A stretch of DNA of 64,000 bases from Chitinimonas_A lacunae (GCF_042650885.1 NZ_JBHSBU010000001.1:1426001-1490000), one strand, 5' to 3'; counted from the first letter of the stretch, positions 53,379 to 61,589 are shown. The notes: generated from the letters alone by a model not told the origin. Translations and numbers: made by a program.

Positions 53379-54457
53379 GGCGAATTCAAATTTGAAGTGC
53401 AATCGGGAAGCAAAGAAAAAAGCAGAGGGAGGCGAAGTGCTATAGGATGAGCTTCCGTTTTCCGCCAAGAAAATAAAAACCCATGAATTCCTACAGGCAC
53501 TTCAGCCAAGCCGAACGATACCAGATAGAAAAAGGGTTGGGGGAAGGAATTTCACAAAAAGCGATTGCTGAGTTGTTGGGTAGAAGTTCGTCCTCAGTGA
53601 GCCGAGAAATCAAGCGAAACGGTGGCCAGCCGGGGTATCGAGCCGTAACAGCTCAAGAACGCAGCAGTCAAGTAAAAAGAACTGGCTCGCACATAAAAGA
53701 ATGCCTGTGGCAAGAAGTCGTGCTCAAGCTAAAAGAAGATTGGAGTCCTGAGCAAATATCGGCTTCATTAGGCAAGGCCATCAGTCATGAGACCATTTAT
53801 CAGTGGATTTATGCCAACCCGGAGAATGAGCTGTGGCGCCATCTACGCCGCCGCCAACCGCGTCGGCGTCCATGGCGACGAGGGGTAAAGCGTTGCATCC
53901 TGATGAATCGTCGAGACATTTCGGACCGCCCAGCGGTGGTGGAAAGCCGAGAACGGGTGGGTGACTGGGAAGCCGATACGGTGATTGGGGCGGGTCAAGC
54001 AGGGGCGATCTTAACGCTGACCGAGCGTAAAACAGGTTTAATGTTGGCCTATCCGCTAGCGAAGAAAACGGCCGAGGCGGTCAAGATAGGCATGATCCAT
54101 TTATTGATGCCGATTCGGGAATGGGTCAAAACGATTACGAGTGACAATGGGACAGAATTTGCGCGTCATGAACAAATTACTGAAGCATTGGAAGTCGATT
54201 TCTTTTTTGCTAAACCGCACTCTCCTTGGCAGAGAGGGAGCAACGAAAACACCAATGGCCTATTGCGCCAATATTTCCCCAAAGGATCACCCTTGGATAA
54301 AGTGCGAGAGGCCGATGTTCACTTTGCTATGCAGCGCTTAAATACTCGCCCGCGAAAGCGGTTTGGCTATGTGGCGCCCCTGCAAAAATTCGAAAAACTG
54401 ACGGGAACGACGCAAGTCCATCATTTAATTGGAATTGCACTTCGAAATTGAATTCAC
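53379..54457 (+). mobile_element. IS30-family element
   Basis: About 1.08 kb. The left end GAATTCAAATTTGAAGTGCA (from 53382) and the right end read inward, GAATTCAATTTCGAAGTGCA (to 54454), are inverted repeats with two mismatches; GGC/GGT just outside may extend them. One transposase gene fills it. Its left end truncates the primase-helicase gene; at its right is an IS5-type remnant. No target duplication is evident. Confidence 0.85.
53483..54451 (+). CDS. IS30-family transposase
   Basis: 322 residues. An N-terminal helix-turn-helix of the IS30 kind (FSQAERYQIEKGLGEGISQKAIAELLGRSSSSVSREIKR region) is followed by a DDE domain with Asp in GDWEADTVIG, Asp in ITSDNGTEF and Glu in GSNENTNGLLRQYFPKG. 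The stop codon overlaps the right inverted repeat. The frame is intact. Confidence 0.95.
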   Translation: MNSYRHFSQAERYQIEKGLGEGISQKAIAELLGRSSSSVSREIKRNGGQPGYRAVTAQERSSQVKRTGSHIKECLWQEVVLKLKEDWSPEQISASLGKAISHETIYQWIYANPENELWRHLRRRQPRRRPWRRGVKRCILMNRRDISDRPAVVESRERVGDWEADTVIGAGQAGAILTLTERKTGLMLAYPLAKKTAEAVKIGMIHLLMPIREWVKTITSDNGTEFARHEQITEALEVDFFFAKPHSPWQRGSNENTNGLLRQYFPKGSPLDKVREADVHFAMQRLNTRPRKRFGYVAPLQKFEKLTGTTQVHHLIGIALRN

Positions 54458-54527
54458 CACCTTCAACGTCAGCATGATTTGAATGACTTGATCGCTCGGG
54501 GCATTCGTAGGGTTATGCAACAAGGCC
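54458..54527 (-). mobile_element. Terminal remnant of an IS5-like element
   Basis: GGGTTATGCAACAAGGCC at 54510-54527 is an IS5-type inverted-repeat end with its outer tip to the right. Only about 70 bp of the element survive next to the IS30 copy. The complementary type of end is at 55188. Confidence 0.5.
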
Positions 54528-54558
54528 TCTCAAACGCTATCGCTGTGCCATCGCACAG

Positions 54559-54957
54559 CTAGTATGTCGCATTACAAAATACTGAAACAACCTTGTCTGC
54601 TTCAAACCATATCTGCAGTCCAAGCGAGAAGTATTCATATGGAATCTGCTGCTCATTGTCCGATACCCAGACTGCCTCGCCTATCTCGTCAGGATTTCCC
54701 AACGCTGCTATTAGATCCGCAGGTGACATGCCGATAAGACAGATTCCATCTATTACACAATCCTGAAAGCAAGCAATACATATGATAGTGTCGTCTTTTA
54801 TGTAAATGTCGACTTCATCATTCTTTCTGAATATGCGCCATTTGGTTTCTTCGTCGTAGCTGTCTGGGCACTCGACGTAACCGGCAGACATAAGAAACTG
54901 AAAATTGGCGCCGAACAGAACGTCATCGACAGAAACTCTTGGCTTTATTTTGTGCAT
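54559..54957 (-). CDS. Candidate immunity protein of toxin module 4
   Basis: 132 residues, acidic, no signal peptide, no recognised family. It starts 2 bp after the stop codon of the toxin-tip fragment. Low GC and the size fit the immunity class. A GCTGTGC/GCACAGC hairpin (54542-54559) touches its stop codon. The whole module sits between two outward IS5-type ends. Confidence 0.6.
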   Translation of the reverse strand: MHKIKPRVSVDDVLFGANFQFLMSAGYVECPDSYDEETKWRIFRKNDEVDIYIKDDTIICIACFQDCVIDGICLIGMSPADLIAALGNPDEIGEAVWVSDNEQQIPYEYFSLGLQIWFEADKVVSVFCNATY

Positions 54958-54959
54958 CG

Positions 54960-55187
54960 TTATTTCATCCAGTGCATTTCGCTCTTCGCCCTACGTTGAG
55001 CGGTTTGCTTTATATTTTTTATCTTTTGCTCAATTTTCAGGCACTCGCGCTTCGAGGTTGTGTTTTTTAGGTCCTCATCCAGTTTGTCGATTTGCTTTTT
55101 GGCCTTCTCCAGTGCATTTCTATCACCATATGGATCGCTTTTTCCCGTTTTAGGACGACGCTCGTCATCCGGGTCCTCGTCTCCAGA
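54960..55187 (-). pseudogene. Truncated polymorphic toxin tip (module 4)
   Basis: The minus-strand frame enters from the IS5-type end at 55188 and stops at 54960. It encodes PSGDEDPDDERRPKTGKSDP, then a Lys-rich helical tail: RNALEKAKKQIDKLDEDLK, SKRECLKIEQKIKNIKQTAQ. Such Lys-rich helical tails are frequent at the ends of Rhs and CDI toxins. The delivery part is lost, so it cannot be secreted as it stands. The immunity gene follows directly. Confidence 0.55.
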
Positions 55188-55585
55188 GGGCTTTATTGCA
55201 TAACCCAATCTCAGGTCGAGTTACCCCTTTGCTGGACGGAATTCAGGGGTGAGCCACCGTGGTGGGCATGCCCAGCAGCACGAAGCGATTCAAGATCGCA
55301 CAGCGTACGGGGATTTCGGCGACCTGCCGTTCAGGGTGTCGGGCCGGCAGTCGCTCGCCGAGCCGCTTGAAGCAATGCATTGCGGTTTCTACCAGGCTGC
55401 GCCGATGGTAGCCGCTCCAGCGCTTCCAGATCGCCCGCCCCACGCGCTTGATCGCGGCCAGTTTGTCGTTGCGGTGGGCTGCCCAGTCGGTCTGCTCCCG
55501 CCAAGGCTGGGCATCCCGGCGCGGGGGAACCAGCAATTCGGCGCCCCACGCCTGAACGGCGCGATAGACCAGTGTCCGTCGGCTC
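55188..55585 (-). mobile_element. IS5-family remnant with transposase C-terminus
   Basis: Begins at the end sequence GGGCTTTATTGCATAACCC (55188-55206). The minus-strand frame from about 55585 to a TGA at 55243 encodes the last 110 residues of an IS5-type transposase (TLVYRAVQAWGAELLVPPRR, KRVGRAIWKRWSGYHRRS, LVETAMHCFKRLGERL, RCAILNRF). The Y-x2-R...E segment carries the third catalytic residue. The N-terminal two thirds are missing; the break is at the chromosomal junction. Confidence 0.8.
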
Positions 55586-55590
55586 CATTG

Positions 55591-55618
55591 AAAAAGCCCT
55601 GATCACTCAGGGCTTTTT
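55591..55618. terminator. Bidirectional terminator at the right edge of the island
   Basis: AAAAAGCCCTGA and TCAGGGCTTTTT form a 12-bp stem with a 4-base loop and T-runs both ways; it ends the YghU-like gene on the minus strand. It and the following TTTT-ATCT stretch closely match the sequence after tRNA-Ser at 37210. Confidence 0.88.
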
Positions 55619-55674
55619 CTTTTCATCTGCTTGCCCGCTCCACAACTGAGCGGTCTGCAAAGGCGTTGAACAAC

Positions 55675-56553
55675 TCAACCCTCGGCCACCAACTTATCCT
55701 GGGTTTTGCTATCGAAGTCGCTTGCCGCATGGCGCTCATGCAACTGGCCCGACAGCTCGCCCCAGGTGCGGTTGACCATGCGGCCGCGCTTCACGGCCGG
55801 GCGTTCGGCGATCTGGGCGGCCCAGCGCTGCACATTGGCATAGGTCTGGACCTGAAGGAATTCGGCCGCTTCGTAGATTTGCCCCAAAGCCAGAGCGCCG
55901 TACCAGGGCCAGATGGCGATATCGGCAATCGTGTAATCGTCTCCAGCCAGATAAGCGGTCTCGCCCAGGCGCCGATCGAGCACGTCGAGCTGGCGTTTGG
56001 CCTCCATGGCAAAACGGTCGATGGCGTATTCGATCTTGGTCGGGGCATAGACATAGAAGTGGCCGAAGCCACCGCCGAGATAAGGCGCGCTGCCCATCTG
56101 CCAGAACAGCCACGACAGGCATTCAGCACGTTTGGCCGGATCAGCCGGTATAAGCGCCCCGAACTTGTCCGCCAGATGCAGCAAGATCGCGCCGGACTCG
56201 AACACCCGCACCGGCGTCGGCCCGCTGCGATCCAACAGCGCCGGAATCTTGGAGTTCGGGTTCACCTCGACAAAGCCGCTGCTGAACTGATCGCCGTTGT
56301 TGATCCGGATCAGCCAGGCATCGTACTCGGCCCCGGTGTGCCCCAGCGCCAACAGCTCTTCCAGCATGATCGTCACCTTCGCCCCATTGGGGGTGGCCAG
56401 GGAATAGAGCTGGAGCGGATGCTGACCCACGGGCAGTTCCTTGTCATGGGTCGGTCCGGCAACAGGACGGTTGATATTGGCAAACTGGCCGCCGTTTGCC
56501 TTGTTCCAGGTCCAGATCTTCGGCGGGGTATACGGGGCGGTCGTGTCGGTCAT
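55675..56553 (-). CDS. yghU: YghU-type glutathione transferase / disulphide-bond reductase
   Basis: 292 residues from the ATG with GGAG upstream; the longer frame adds 31 residues without support. It starts YTPPKIWTWNKANGGQFANINRPVAG as Nu-class GSTs do. The thioredoxin-fold domain follows (LQLYSLATPNGAKVTIMLEE, NPNSKIPALLD, VFESGAILLHLADK) and then the helical C-terminal domain (DYTIADIAIWPWYGAL). Nu-class enzymes bind two glutathiones and reduce disulphides and hydroperoxides. It is the first chromosomal gene to the right of the island. Confidence 0.92.
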   Translation of the reverse strand: MTDTTAPYTPPKIWTWNKANGGQFANINRPVAGPTHDKELPVGQHPLQLYSLATPNGAKVTIMLEELLALGHTGAEYDAWLIRINNGDQFSSGFVEVNPNSKIPALLDRSGPTPVRVFESGAILLHLADKFGALIPADPAKRAECLSWLFWQMGSAPYLGGGFGHFYVYAPTKIEYAIDRFAMEAKRQLDVLDRRLGETAYLAGDDYTIADIAIWPWYGALALGQIYEAAEFLQVQTYANVQRWAAQIAERPAVKRGRMVNRTWGELSGQLHERHAASDFDSKTQDKLVAEG

Positions 56554-56800
56554 GCGGTGAACTCCGAGTGAGAGGATGGCTAGGACAGGCAGAACGAGAC
56601 CCTTCATGCGTTCTGGCCCATAAGGCTTCTTCCTTTGCTGTCTCAATGGGGATGAATGCCGACTTCATCAACCCTAGGGGGCCAGGTTCTTAAAGGTATT
56701 TATCTCGCCAACGGATGCACAGCCATGAAAAATCCGTTCAGAAAAATCGGGAACTCAGTATTATCTCCAGCCTCGACACCACTCACTTGCGCCCAAAACC

Positions 56801-57139
56801 ATGAACACAGAAAGAAATTTAAAAGACTTCCCTGCGAATGATAATGGGGATGTTTTATGGCGGATGTTCTGCAGCGGTGACAATCTTGCAAAACCTCGGG
56901 AAATAGAGTTTTTCCTGACATTTCCTGAAGAATCGGCTGCTCTCGACTGTGCTCGCTTGCTTTTGCAATCGAGACACAGGATTTCCCTAGCCCCCCATCA
57001 CGGCAAATGGCAGCTTGCCATTTACCCTTATATGCAGCCAACGCATGAGAACATAACAAATTTTGAAGTGTTTTTAGAAAGCAGCGCTGCTCCCCTTGGC
57101 GGCGAAAATGATGGATGGGAATGCTTTGAGCAAAGTTAA
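56801..57139 (+). CDS. RraB-like ribonuclease E inhibitor domain protein
   Basis: 112 residues. Segments NDNGDVLWRMFCSGDNLAKPREIEFFLTFPEESAALDCARLL follow the RraB fold order (D-x-x-G ... P-R-x-x-x-F/H-x-L-x-F ... A). RraB proteins bind RNase E and modulate RNA decay, but many members of this family are uncharacterised. No strong ribosome-binding site is visible before the ATG. The start is therefore tentative. Confidence 0.65.
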   Translation: MNTERNLKDFPANDNGDVLWRMFCSGDNLAKPREIEFFLTFPEESAALDCARLLLQSRHRISLAPHHGKWQLAIYPYMQPTHENITNFEVFLESSAAPLGGENDGWECFEQS

Positions 57140-57226
57140 ATCCCCTCCAGCCTCAAGATACTATCCTAGCTGGCTACTTACTCTTAACCTGGGATAAGAA
57201 TGAAATAACTTTCGGCCCAATGGCCC

Positions 57227-57409
57227 TTACCATATCTCATATTCTTCGATATGAAATCGATCGGGATACTCTGAAAATCCTGGCAAAATCTTTATCCGCT
57301 TCACCGCCTCTTCAGCGTCTTGCTTAGTAAGATAAATGCCGATAAATTTCACATCCTCATCTTCATTTGGCAGCGGGTGGATATGATTAACCAGAAATAC
57401 TGTTTCCAT
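57227..57409 (-). CDS. Small protein of unknown function
   Basis: 60 residues from the ATG preceded by GAGGGG; the frame extends 8 codons further without support. METVFLVNHIHPLPNEDEDV, then FIGIYLTKQDAEEAVKRIK, then RFHIEEYEIW. It reads as a compact alpha/beta fold with a strand-helix-strand order and no membrane segment. No function can be assigned. Confidence 0.6.
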   Translation of the reverse strand: METVFLVNHIHPLPNEDEDVKFIGIYLTKQDAEEAVKRIKILPGFSEYPDRFHIEEYEIW

Positions 57410-57612
57410 GAAAACCCCTCTACAGGCCATCAATTATTACGGGAAATCAAAAATACATACACTGTTCAAATGTCAGCCCACACCATATCAAAAAGCAGAA
57501 ACAGGCCTTCGACACCGAACAAAGACAACTCAGCCGATCCAATTTCCCGAATCGGCTGAATAATCTCAAGAGCAGCACCTAACCAGCACAGCCATATCGT
57601 TTCACTTTCGCA

Positions 57613-59172
57613 TCAACGACCTGAGCGGATCAGATAATCGAAGGCTCCCAGACTGGCCTTGGCGCCCTCGCCCATTGCAATAATGATTTGTTTGAAGGGC
57701 ACAGTCGTCGCATCGCCGGCCGCGAAAATACCGGGGGTGGACGTCTCTCCACGCTCATCGATTTCGATTTCGCCGCGTGGTGACAGCTTGACGGCTTCTT
57801 TCAGGAAATCGGTGTTGGGCAGCAAGCCGATCTGCACAAAGATGCCTTCGAGCGCTATATGGTGCTCGGTGCCCGAGACACGATCCTTATAGCGCAGGCC
57901 GTTCACCTTCTGCCCATCACCCGTCACTTCGGTGGTCTGCGCTTGCAGGATGACCGTCACATTCGGCAGGCTGCGCAGCTTTTGTTGCAGGACGGCATCG
58001 GCGCGCATGGCGTCGCCGAATTCCAGCAAGGTGACATGGGACACGATGCCCGCCAGATCGATCGCGGCCTCGACACCCGAATTGCCGCCGCCAATCACCG
58101 CTACCCGCTTGCCCTTGAACAGTGGACCATCGCAATGCGGGCAGAAGGCCACGCCACGGGTCTTGTATTCGGCCTCGCCGGGGACGTTCATTTCGCGCCA
58201 GCGGGCACCGGTCGCCAGAATCAGGGCTCGGCTTTTCAGCGTTGCGCCCGAGGCCAGGCGGACCTCATGCAAGCCGCCCTGCTGCTCTGCCGGCAGGACG
58301 CCGACGGCGCGCTGCAAATTCATGATGTCCACTTCGTAGTCGCGGACGTGCTGCTCCAGGCCGGCTGCGAGCTTGGGACCTTCGGTCGCCTTGACCGAGA
58401 TAAAATTCTCGATCCCCAGCGTATCCAACACCTGACCGCCGAAACGATCGGCCACCACGCCCACCCGGATACCTTTGCGTGCAGCGTAGATCGCTGCCGA
58501 AGCGCCGGCAGGGCCGCCGCCGACCACCAGCACGTCAAAGGCGGCTTTCTGGCTCAGTTTTTCCGCCTCGCGGGCAGCGGCGCCGGTATCGACCTTGGCC
58601 AGGATTTCCTCCAGGCTCATGCGTCCCTGCCCGAAAGGCTGGCCATTCAGGAAAATGGCCGGTACACCCATGATCTGACGCGCTTCCACTTCCGCCTGGA
58701 ACAGCGCGCCGTCGATCATCGTGGCCTCGAAATTGGGGTTGAGCGCGGCCAGCGTATTGAGCGCCTGCACCACATCCGGGCAGTTGTGGCAGGACAGCGA
58801 AACAAAGGTCTCAAAGCGGAAATTGCCCTCGATGGCCTTGATCTGCGCAATCACGTTTTCATCGAGCTTGGGGGCATAGCGACTGACCTGTAGCAGCGCC
58901 AGCACCAGCGAGGTGAATTCGTGTCCCATCGGCAGCCCCGCGAAATGTACCCGTGGCGCCTCGCCTTCTCGGGCGATGGCAAACGAGGGACGGCGCGGGT
59001 TGTTGCCGTTTTCGCGGACGCTGACCTTGTTCGACAGCTCGGCGATTTGGCGCAGCAGTTGCCGCATTTCCTGCGAAGCGGCGCTGTCGTCAAGCGAGGC
59101 GATCAGTTCGATGGGGGAAACCAGACGTTCCAGATAGGTCTTGAGCTGGGCTTGGATGGCGCTGTCGAGCAT
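57613..59172 (-). CDS. ahpF: Alkyl hydroperoxide reductase subunit F
   Basis: 519 residues. Tandem thioredoxin-like folds at the N terminus carry C128-x2-C131 (CHNC). FAD-binding GGGPAGASAAIYAARKGI (218-235) and NAD-binding VIGGGNSGVEAA (about 359) flank the second redox pair C344-x2-C347 (CPHC). AhpF passes electrons from NADH to AhpC. It lies 174 bp downstream of ahpC on the same strand, with GGAG before its ATG. Confidence 0.97.
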   Translation of the reverse strand: MLDSAIQAQLKTYLERLVSPIELIASLDDSAASQEMRQLLRQIAELSNKVSVRENGNNPRRPSFAIAREGEAPRVHFAGLPMGHEFTSLVLALLQVSRYAPKLDENVIAQIKAIEGNFRFETFVSLSCHNCPDVVQALNTLAALNPNFEATMIDGALFQAEVEARQIMGVPAIFLNGQPFGQGRMSLEEILAKVDTGAAAREAEKLSQKAAFDVLVVGGGPAGASAAIYAARKGIRVGVVADRFGGQVLDTLGIENFISVKATEGPKLAAGLEQHVRDYEVDIMNLQRAVGVLPAEQQGGLHEVRLASGATLKSRALILATGARWREMNVPGEAEYKTRGVAFCPHCDGPLFKGKRVAVIGGGNSGVEAAIDLAGIVSHVTLLEFGDAMRADAVLQQKLRSLPNVTVILQAQTTEVTGDGQKVNGLRYKDRVSGTEHHIALEGIFVQIGLLPNTDFLKEAVKLSPRGEIEIDERGETSTPGIFAAGDATTVPFKQIIIAMGEGAKASLGAFDYLIRSGR

Positions 59173-59346
59173 GGTGATCTCCGATGTCAGGCGCGTCCCC
59201 GGCCCGGCCGGTGCAAGGGATGCAGATAAGCGGTGTACAGGGGAAAGCCTGTGGTTTTCCGCTGGGCACTACCTGTGGCTTCAGTCTGCCCAGGCGCAAC
59301 CCGGCTGCGGGCTGTCCTGGGCAATCTTCAGGTGACTTGAGCTGAG

Positions 59347-59916
59347 TTAGATCTTGCCGACCAGATCCAGCGACGGAGCCAGGGTCGTGGCGCCTTCTTT
59401 CCACTTGGCCGGGCAGACCTCACCCGGGTGGCTCGCCACATACTGCGCAGCCTTGACCTTGCGCAGCAGCTCTTCGGCATTGCGGCCGATGCCCCCGGCG
59501 TTGATTTCGATGATCTGAATCCTACCCTGCGGGTCGACCACGAAAGTACCGCGCTCGGCCAGTCCCTCTTCCTCGATCATCACGCCGAAATTGCGGGTCA
59601 GCGTGCCGGTCGGGTCGCCCACCAGCGGGTACTCGATCTTGCCGATGGTTTCCGAGGTGTCGTGCCAGGCTTTGTGGGTGAAGTGGGTGTCGGTCGAGAC
59701 ACCGTAGATTTCCACGCCCAGCTTCTGGAATTCGGCGTAGTTGTCAGCCAGATCGCCCAGCTCGGTCGGGCAAACAAAGGTAAAGTCGGCTGGGTAGAAG
59801 AAGAACACCGACCACTTGCCCTTGACGCTGACGTCGCTCACGGTGACGAAGTCGCCCTTGTGGTAGGCAGTGGCTTTGAACGGCTTGATTTCGGTGTTGA
59901 TCAGCGAGGTATTCAT
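59347..59916 (-). CDS. ahpC: Alkyl hydroperoxide reductase subunit C (typical 2-Cys peroxiredoxin)
   Basis: 189 residues from the ATG after CAGGAGAAAATCTT; an upstream in-frame extension lacks a ribosome-binding site. The peroxidatic Cys49 is in DFTFVCPTE, the resolving Cys168 in GEVCPAKW, and the GGIG loop is present. It reduces hydrogen peroxide and organic hydroperoxides using AhpF. An ATAG-N7-CTAT OxyR-like sequence lies about 100 bp upstream. The 174-bp gap to ahpF contains no gene. Confidence 0.97.
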   Translation of the reverse strand: MNTSLINTEIKPFKATAYHKGDFVTVSDVSVKGKWSVFFFYPADFTFVCPTELGDLADNYAEFQKLGVEIYGVSTDTHFTHKAWHDTSETIGKIEYPLVGDPTGTLTRNFGVMIEEEGLAERGTFVVDPQGRIQIIEINAGGIGRNAEELLRKVKAAQYVASHPGEVCPAKWKEGATTLAPSLDLVGKI

Positions 59917-60011
59917 AAGATTTTCTCCTGTCGGTTGAACAGTGCGGGTTGACGGAGTGAATCTTAGGGAGGAGGGCAACATTGATCCAATTGATTGTTC
60001 TTCTGATATCA

Positions 60012-60026
60012 ATAGCAATTTTCTAT
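60012..60026. promoter_or_regulatory. OxyR-type half-site pair upstream of ahpC
   Basis: ATAG, seven bases, CTAT at 60012-60026, in an AT-rich stretch (CAATAGCAATTTTCTATATTG region). ATAG-N7-CTAT is the half of the tetrameric OxyR site. It lies between ahpC and the divergent small gene at 60149, about 96 bp from the ahpC ATG. No oxyR gene is in the window. Confidence 0.5.
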
Positions 60027-60148
60027 ATTGCTTCGGCTGTCTGTTATTGAAGAAATCAATGGCAGAGATCGTGAATCCTCATTGGTAACTTGGCGATCCG
60101 CCTACCAGAATCACGCTACCTCTTTGATTTTTCAGCCAGGAGCCCGTC

Positions 60149-60265
60149 ATGCTCACCACCCGTTCTGTCGCCGTCAACAAAACCCAGTTCTGGCTTGGCA
60201 TGCTGTGCAATACGGCCGGTCTGCTGATCCTGGTATTCCATATCCTGCCCAATGCGCTGAAGTGA
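60149..60265 (+). CDS. Small 38-residue membrane protein
   Basis: MLTTRSVAVNKTQFWLGMLC continues into NTAGLLILVFHILPNALK, giving one predicted membrane helix (about residues 15-34) with a positively charged N terminus. An AGGAG lies 6 bases before the ATG. It is divergent from ahpC across the OxyR-like site, so it may respond to peroxide. No homologue family is recognised. It is short enough to be missed by gene finders, but the ribosome-binding site and helix support it. Confidence 0.5.
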   Translation: MLTTRSVAVNKTQFWLGMLCNTAGLLILVFHILPNALK

Positions 60266-60474
60266 GGGGATAGCGGCTACCTCGGCGACTGCTCAACCGG
60301 ACCTTTCCCAGCGAACCGACTGGACCTCCATCAAGTCCAGCCAGCCCCTGAAAGACACGCTCAGGTCGAGCAAAGCGGAAAACAGATGCCTCAGCCGCCG
60401 TCAGCGCGCTGAGAGCGAGTGGGAGAAGAGGTGATCGGGCAGTTGAGTGGCCTGGGCATCAGGCCACTATCTCG

Positions 60475-60777
60475 CTACTTGCGCTCATCGATGGTAATGC
60501 GCTCATGCGTCAGCACCCGCAGCTTGCCGACTTGGGGTTCGATCGTGGCGCCTGGGTCGCGCGGGTCTTTCAAAGCCGCCTCGGATGAGGCTTTCACCGT
60601 ATATTTCACCCCATCGACCTGGACGGTGCGCTTTTCATTGGGCTTGAGTGTCAGTTTGTGCAGGGTGCCTTGGGTGGTTTCGAACTGAACGGTCAACAGC
60701 GTGGCCCGTTTCGAGGCGGCCAACACCGGCAGTGACAGGCCGATCAGCAATACCAGCACCAGCTTATGCGTTTTCAT
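60475..60777 (-). CDS. Small secreted protein of unknown function
   Basis: 100 residues with a clear signal peptide (LVLVLLIGLSLPVLA-A) and GGAGGAG before the ATG. The mature part is basic and beta-rich (LLTVQFETTQGTLHKLTLKP, RTVQVDGVKYTVKA). No cysteines, so not a lipoprotein. No family is recognised. The next minus-strand gene upstream starts beyond 60852, so it is probably monocistronic. Confidence 0.65.
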   Translation of the reverse strand: MKTHKLVLVLLIGLSLPVLAASKRATLLTVQFETTQGTLHKLTLKPNEKRTVQVDGVKYTVKASSEAALKDPRDPGATIEPQVGKLRVLTHERITIDERK

Positions 60778-60851
60778 CTCTGCTCCTCCATGGGTTGCCG
60801 GGACAGACAGCGTGTCAGCCGACGCTCCCGTTCGCTCGCCATATCGTCCCG

Positions 60852-61205
60852 CTACGGTAGACAGGCCAGTACATGCTTGTGGGACAGGCCCAGGCGCTCC
60901 AGCTCATCCTCGATCAGTTTGAACACCAGTACCGCCGGCATCCCCTCGGGACTGTGGCGCGCCACCTTGTACTGAAAGCCGGCCAGACGATGCAGCAATT
61001 CGTTGAACCGGCGCAGTTCGCGCGGCTGGCTGACCTCGTCGGTGCCCGGCTCGTAGGTGCCGCGTGCATACAGTGAAATCCGGTGGGATAGGCAGCTCAA
61101 CCACACCAATTGCTCAAGCTGGCTCTTCTTGCGAAATAGGCGCAGTTGTTCCTGCCAGGCGGGTGACAGCATCGCAGTCTCCGCCGATAGGGTAGCTTCC
61201 AGCAT
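60852..61205 (-). CDS. Cytoplasmic protein of unknown function
   Basis: 117 residues with GGAAG before the ATG. Helical, with RLFRKKSQLEQLVWLSCLSH, RELRRFNELLHRLAGFQ and VLVFKLIEDELERLGL. No signal peptide or catalytic motif. The terminator at 61242-61271 separates it from the upstream gene at 61320. Confidence 0.55.
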   Translation of the reverse strand: MLEATLSAETAMLSPAWQEQLRLFRKKSQLEQLVWLSCLSHRISLYARGTYEPGTDEVSQPRELRRFNELLHRLAGFQYKVARHSPEGMPAVLVFKLIEDELERLGLSHKHVLACLP

Positions 61206-61241
61206 TTTTCTTCCTTTTCAATAGATTGCGGCATGAAGTGA

Positions 61242-61271
61242 AAAAGACCAGCGGGAATAGGCTGGTCTTGG
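61242..61271 (-). terminator. Terminator of the small gene at 61320-61589
   Basis: AAGACCAGC (61244-61252) and GCTGGTCTT (61261-61269) pair with an 8-base loop, and on the minus strand are followed by TTTCACTTC, giving a continuous run of five T. Confidence 0.75.
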
Positions 61272-61319
61272 GGTGCCATGGTTGCGACGGACCGGTAGGT
61301 CCGCCGCCAGGCAGTCCGG

Positions 61320-61589
61320 CTATTCCGCCTTGAACTCGACCTTCTTGCTTTCCAGATGGATCTTCTTGCAGACGGCCCGCTGTCCCTGCTCGTCGTGCGA
61401 GCCCTGGTAGAGGTAGTAGGTATTGCCGTGCTGGAGCTTTTCGATGCCCTTGTCCACGGTGACTTCATAGGTGTCCCCGCTCTTGTGCGGCCACGGGCCG
61501 GTACCCCAGGCCAGCGGATCCCACTTGCCATGAACCTTGTTCGGCCGGCAGATCGTCAACTTCTGCTTGTCGCCTTTGCTCTGTTCCAT
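61320..61589 (-). CDS. Small soluble protein of unknown function
   Basis: 89 residues from the ATG with AAAGGAGG eight bases upstream, a near-perfect ribosome-binding site that suggests high expression. Features: KLTICRPNKVHGKWDPLAW, GDTYEVTVDKGIEKL, TYYLYQGSHDEQGQRAVCKK. Two cysteines, no signal peptide, charged and beta-rich. No family recognised. It has its own terminator. Confidence 0.65.
   Translation of the reverse strand: MEQSKGDKQKLTICRPNKVHGKWDPLAWGTGPWPHKSGDTYEVTVDKGIEKLQHGNTYYLYQGSHDEQGQRAVCKKIHLESKKVEFKAE

Larger units (their letters stand above)
51002..53381 (-). pseudogene. DUF5906-type primase-helicase, interrupted by IS copy C and truncated by IS30
   Basis: Removing IS copy C and one TTG duplicate joins the two minus-strand parts in frame: the N-terminal side ends HLSNSQ and the C-terminal side continues HLVGNFNAHLHGCSF. 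The fused product reads ARAWFHHLARRQYEG, NLWQGFAVQPRPGDWSLL, VVLRGGKGTGKGTLGNALV (Walker A), FADEAFYAGDKKS (Walker B region), ASNSQWVVPASVDERRFFVLD. This is the helicase half of phage/plasmid primase-helicases, which open and prime replication origins. The N-terminal primase half is absent: the frame enters the IS30 left end at 53382. The remaining gene is about 375 codons. Confidence 0.9.

Noticed and set aside
55540..55600. Direct repeat of the tRNA-Ser 3' end as right attachment site
   Set aside because: The last 26 bases of the tRNA (GGGTTCGAATCC onward) are not found at the right edge; only the terminator region is similar.
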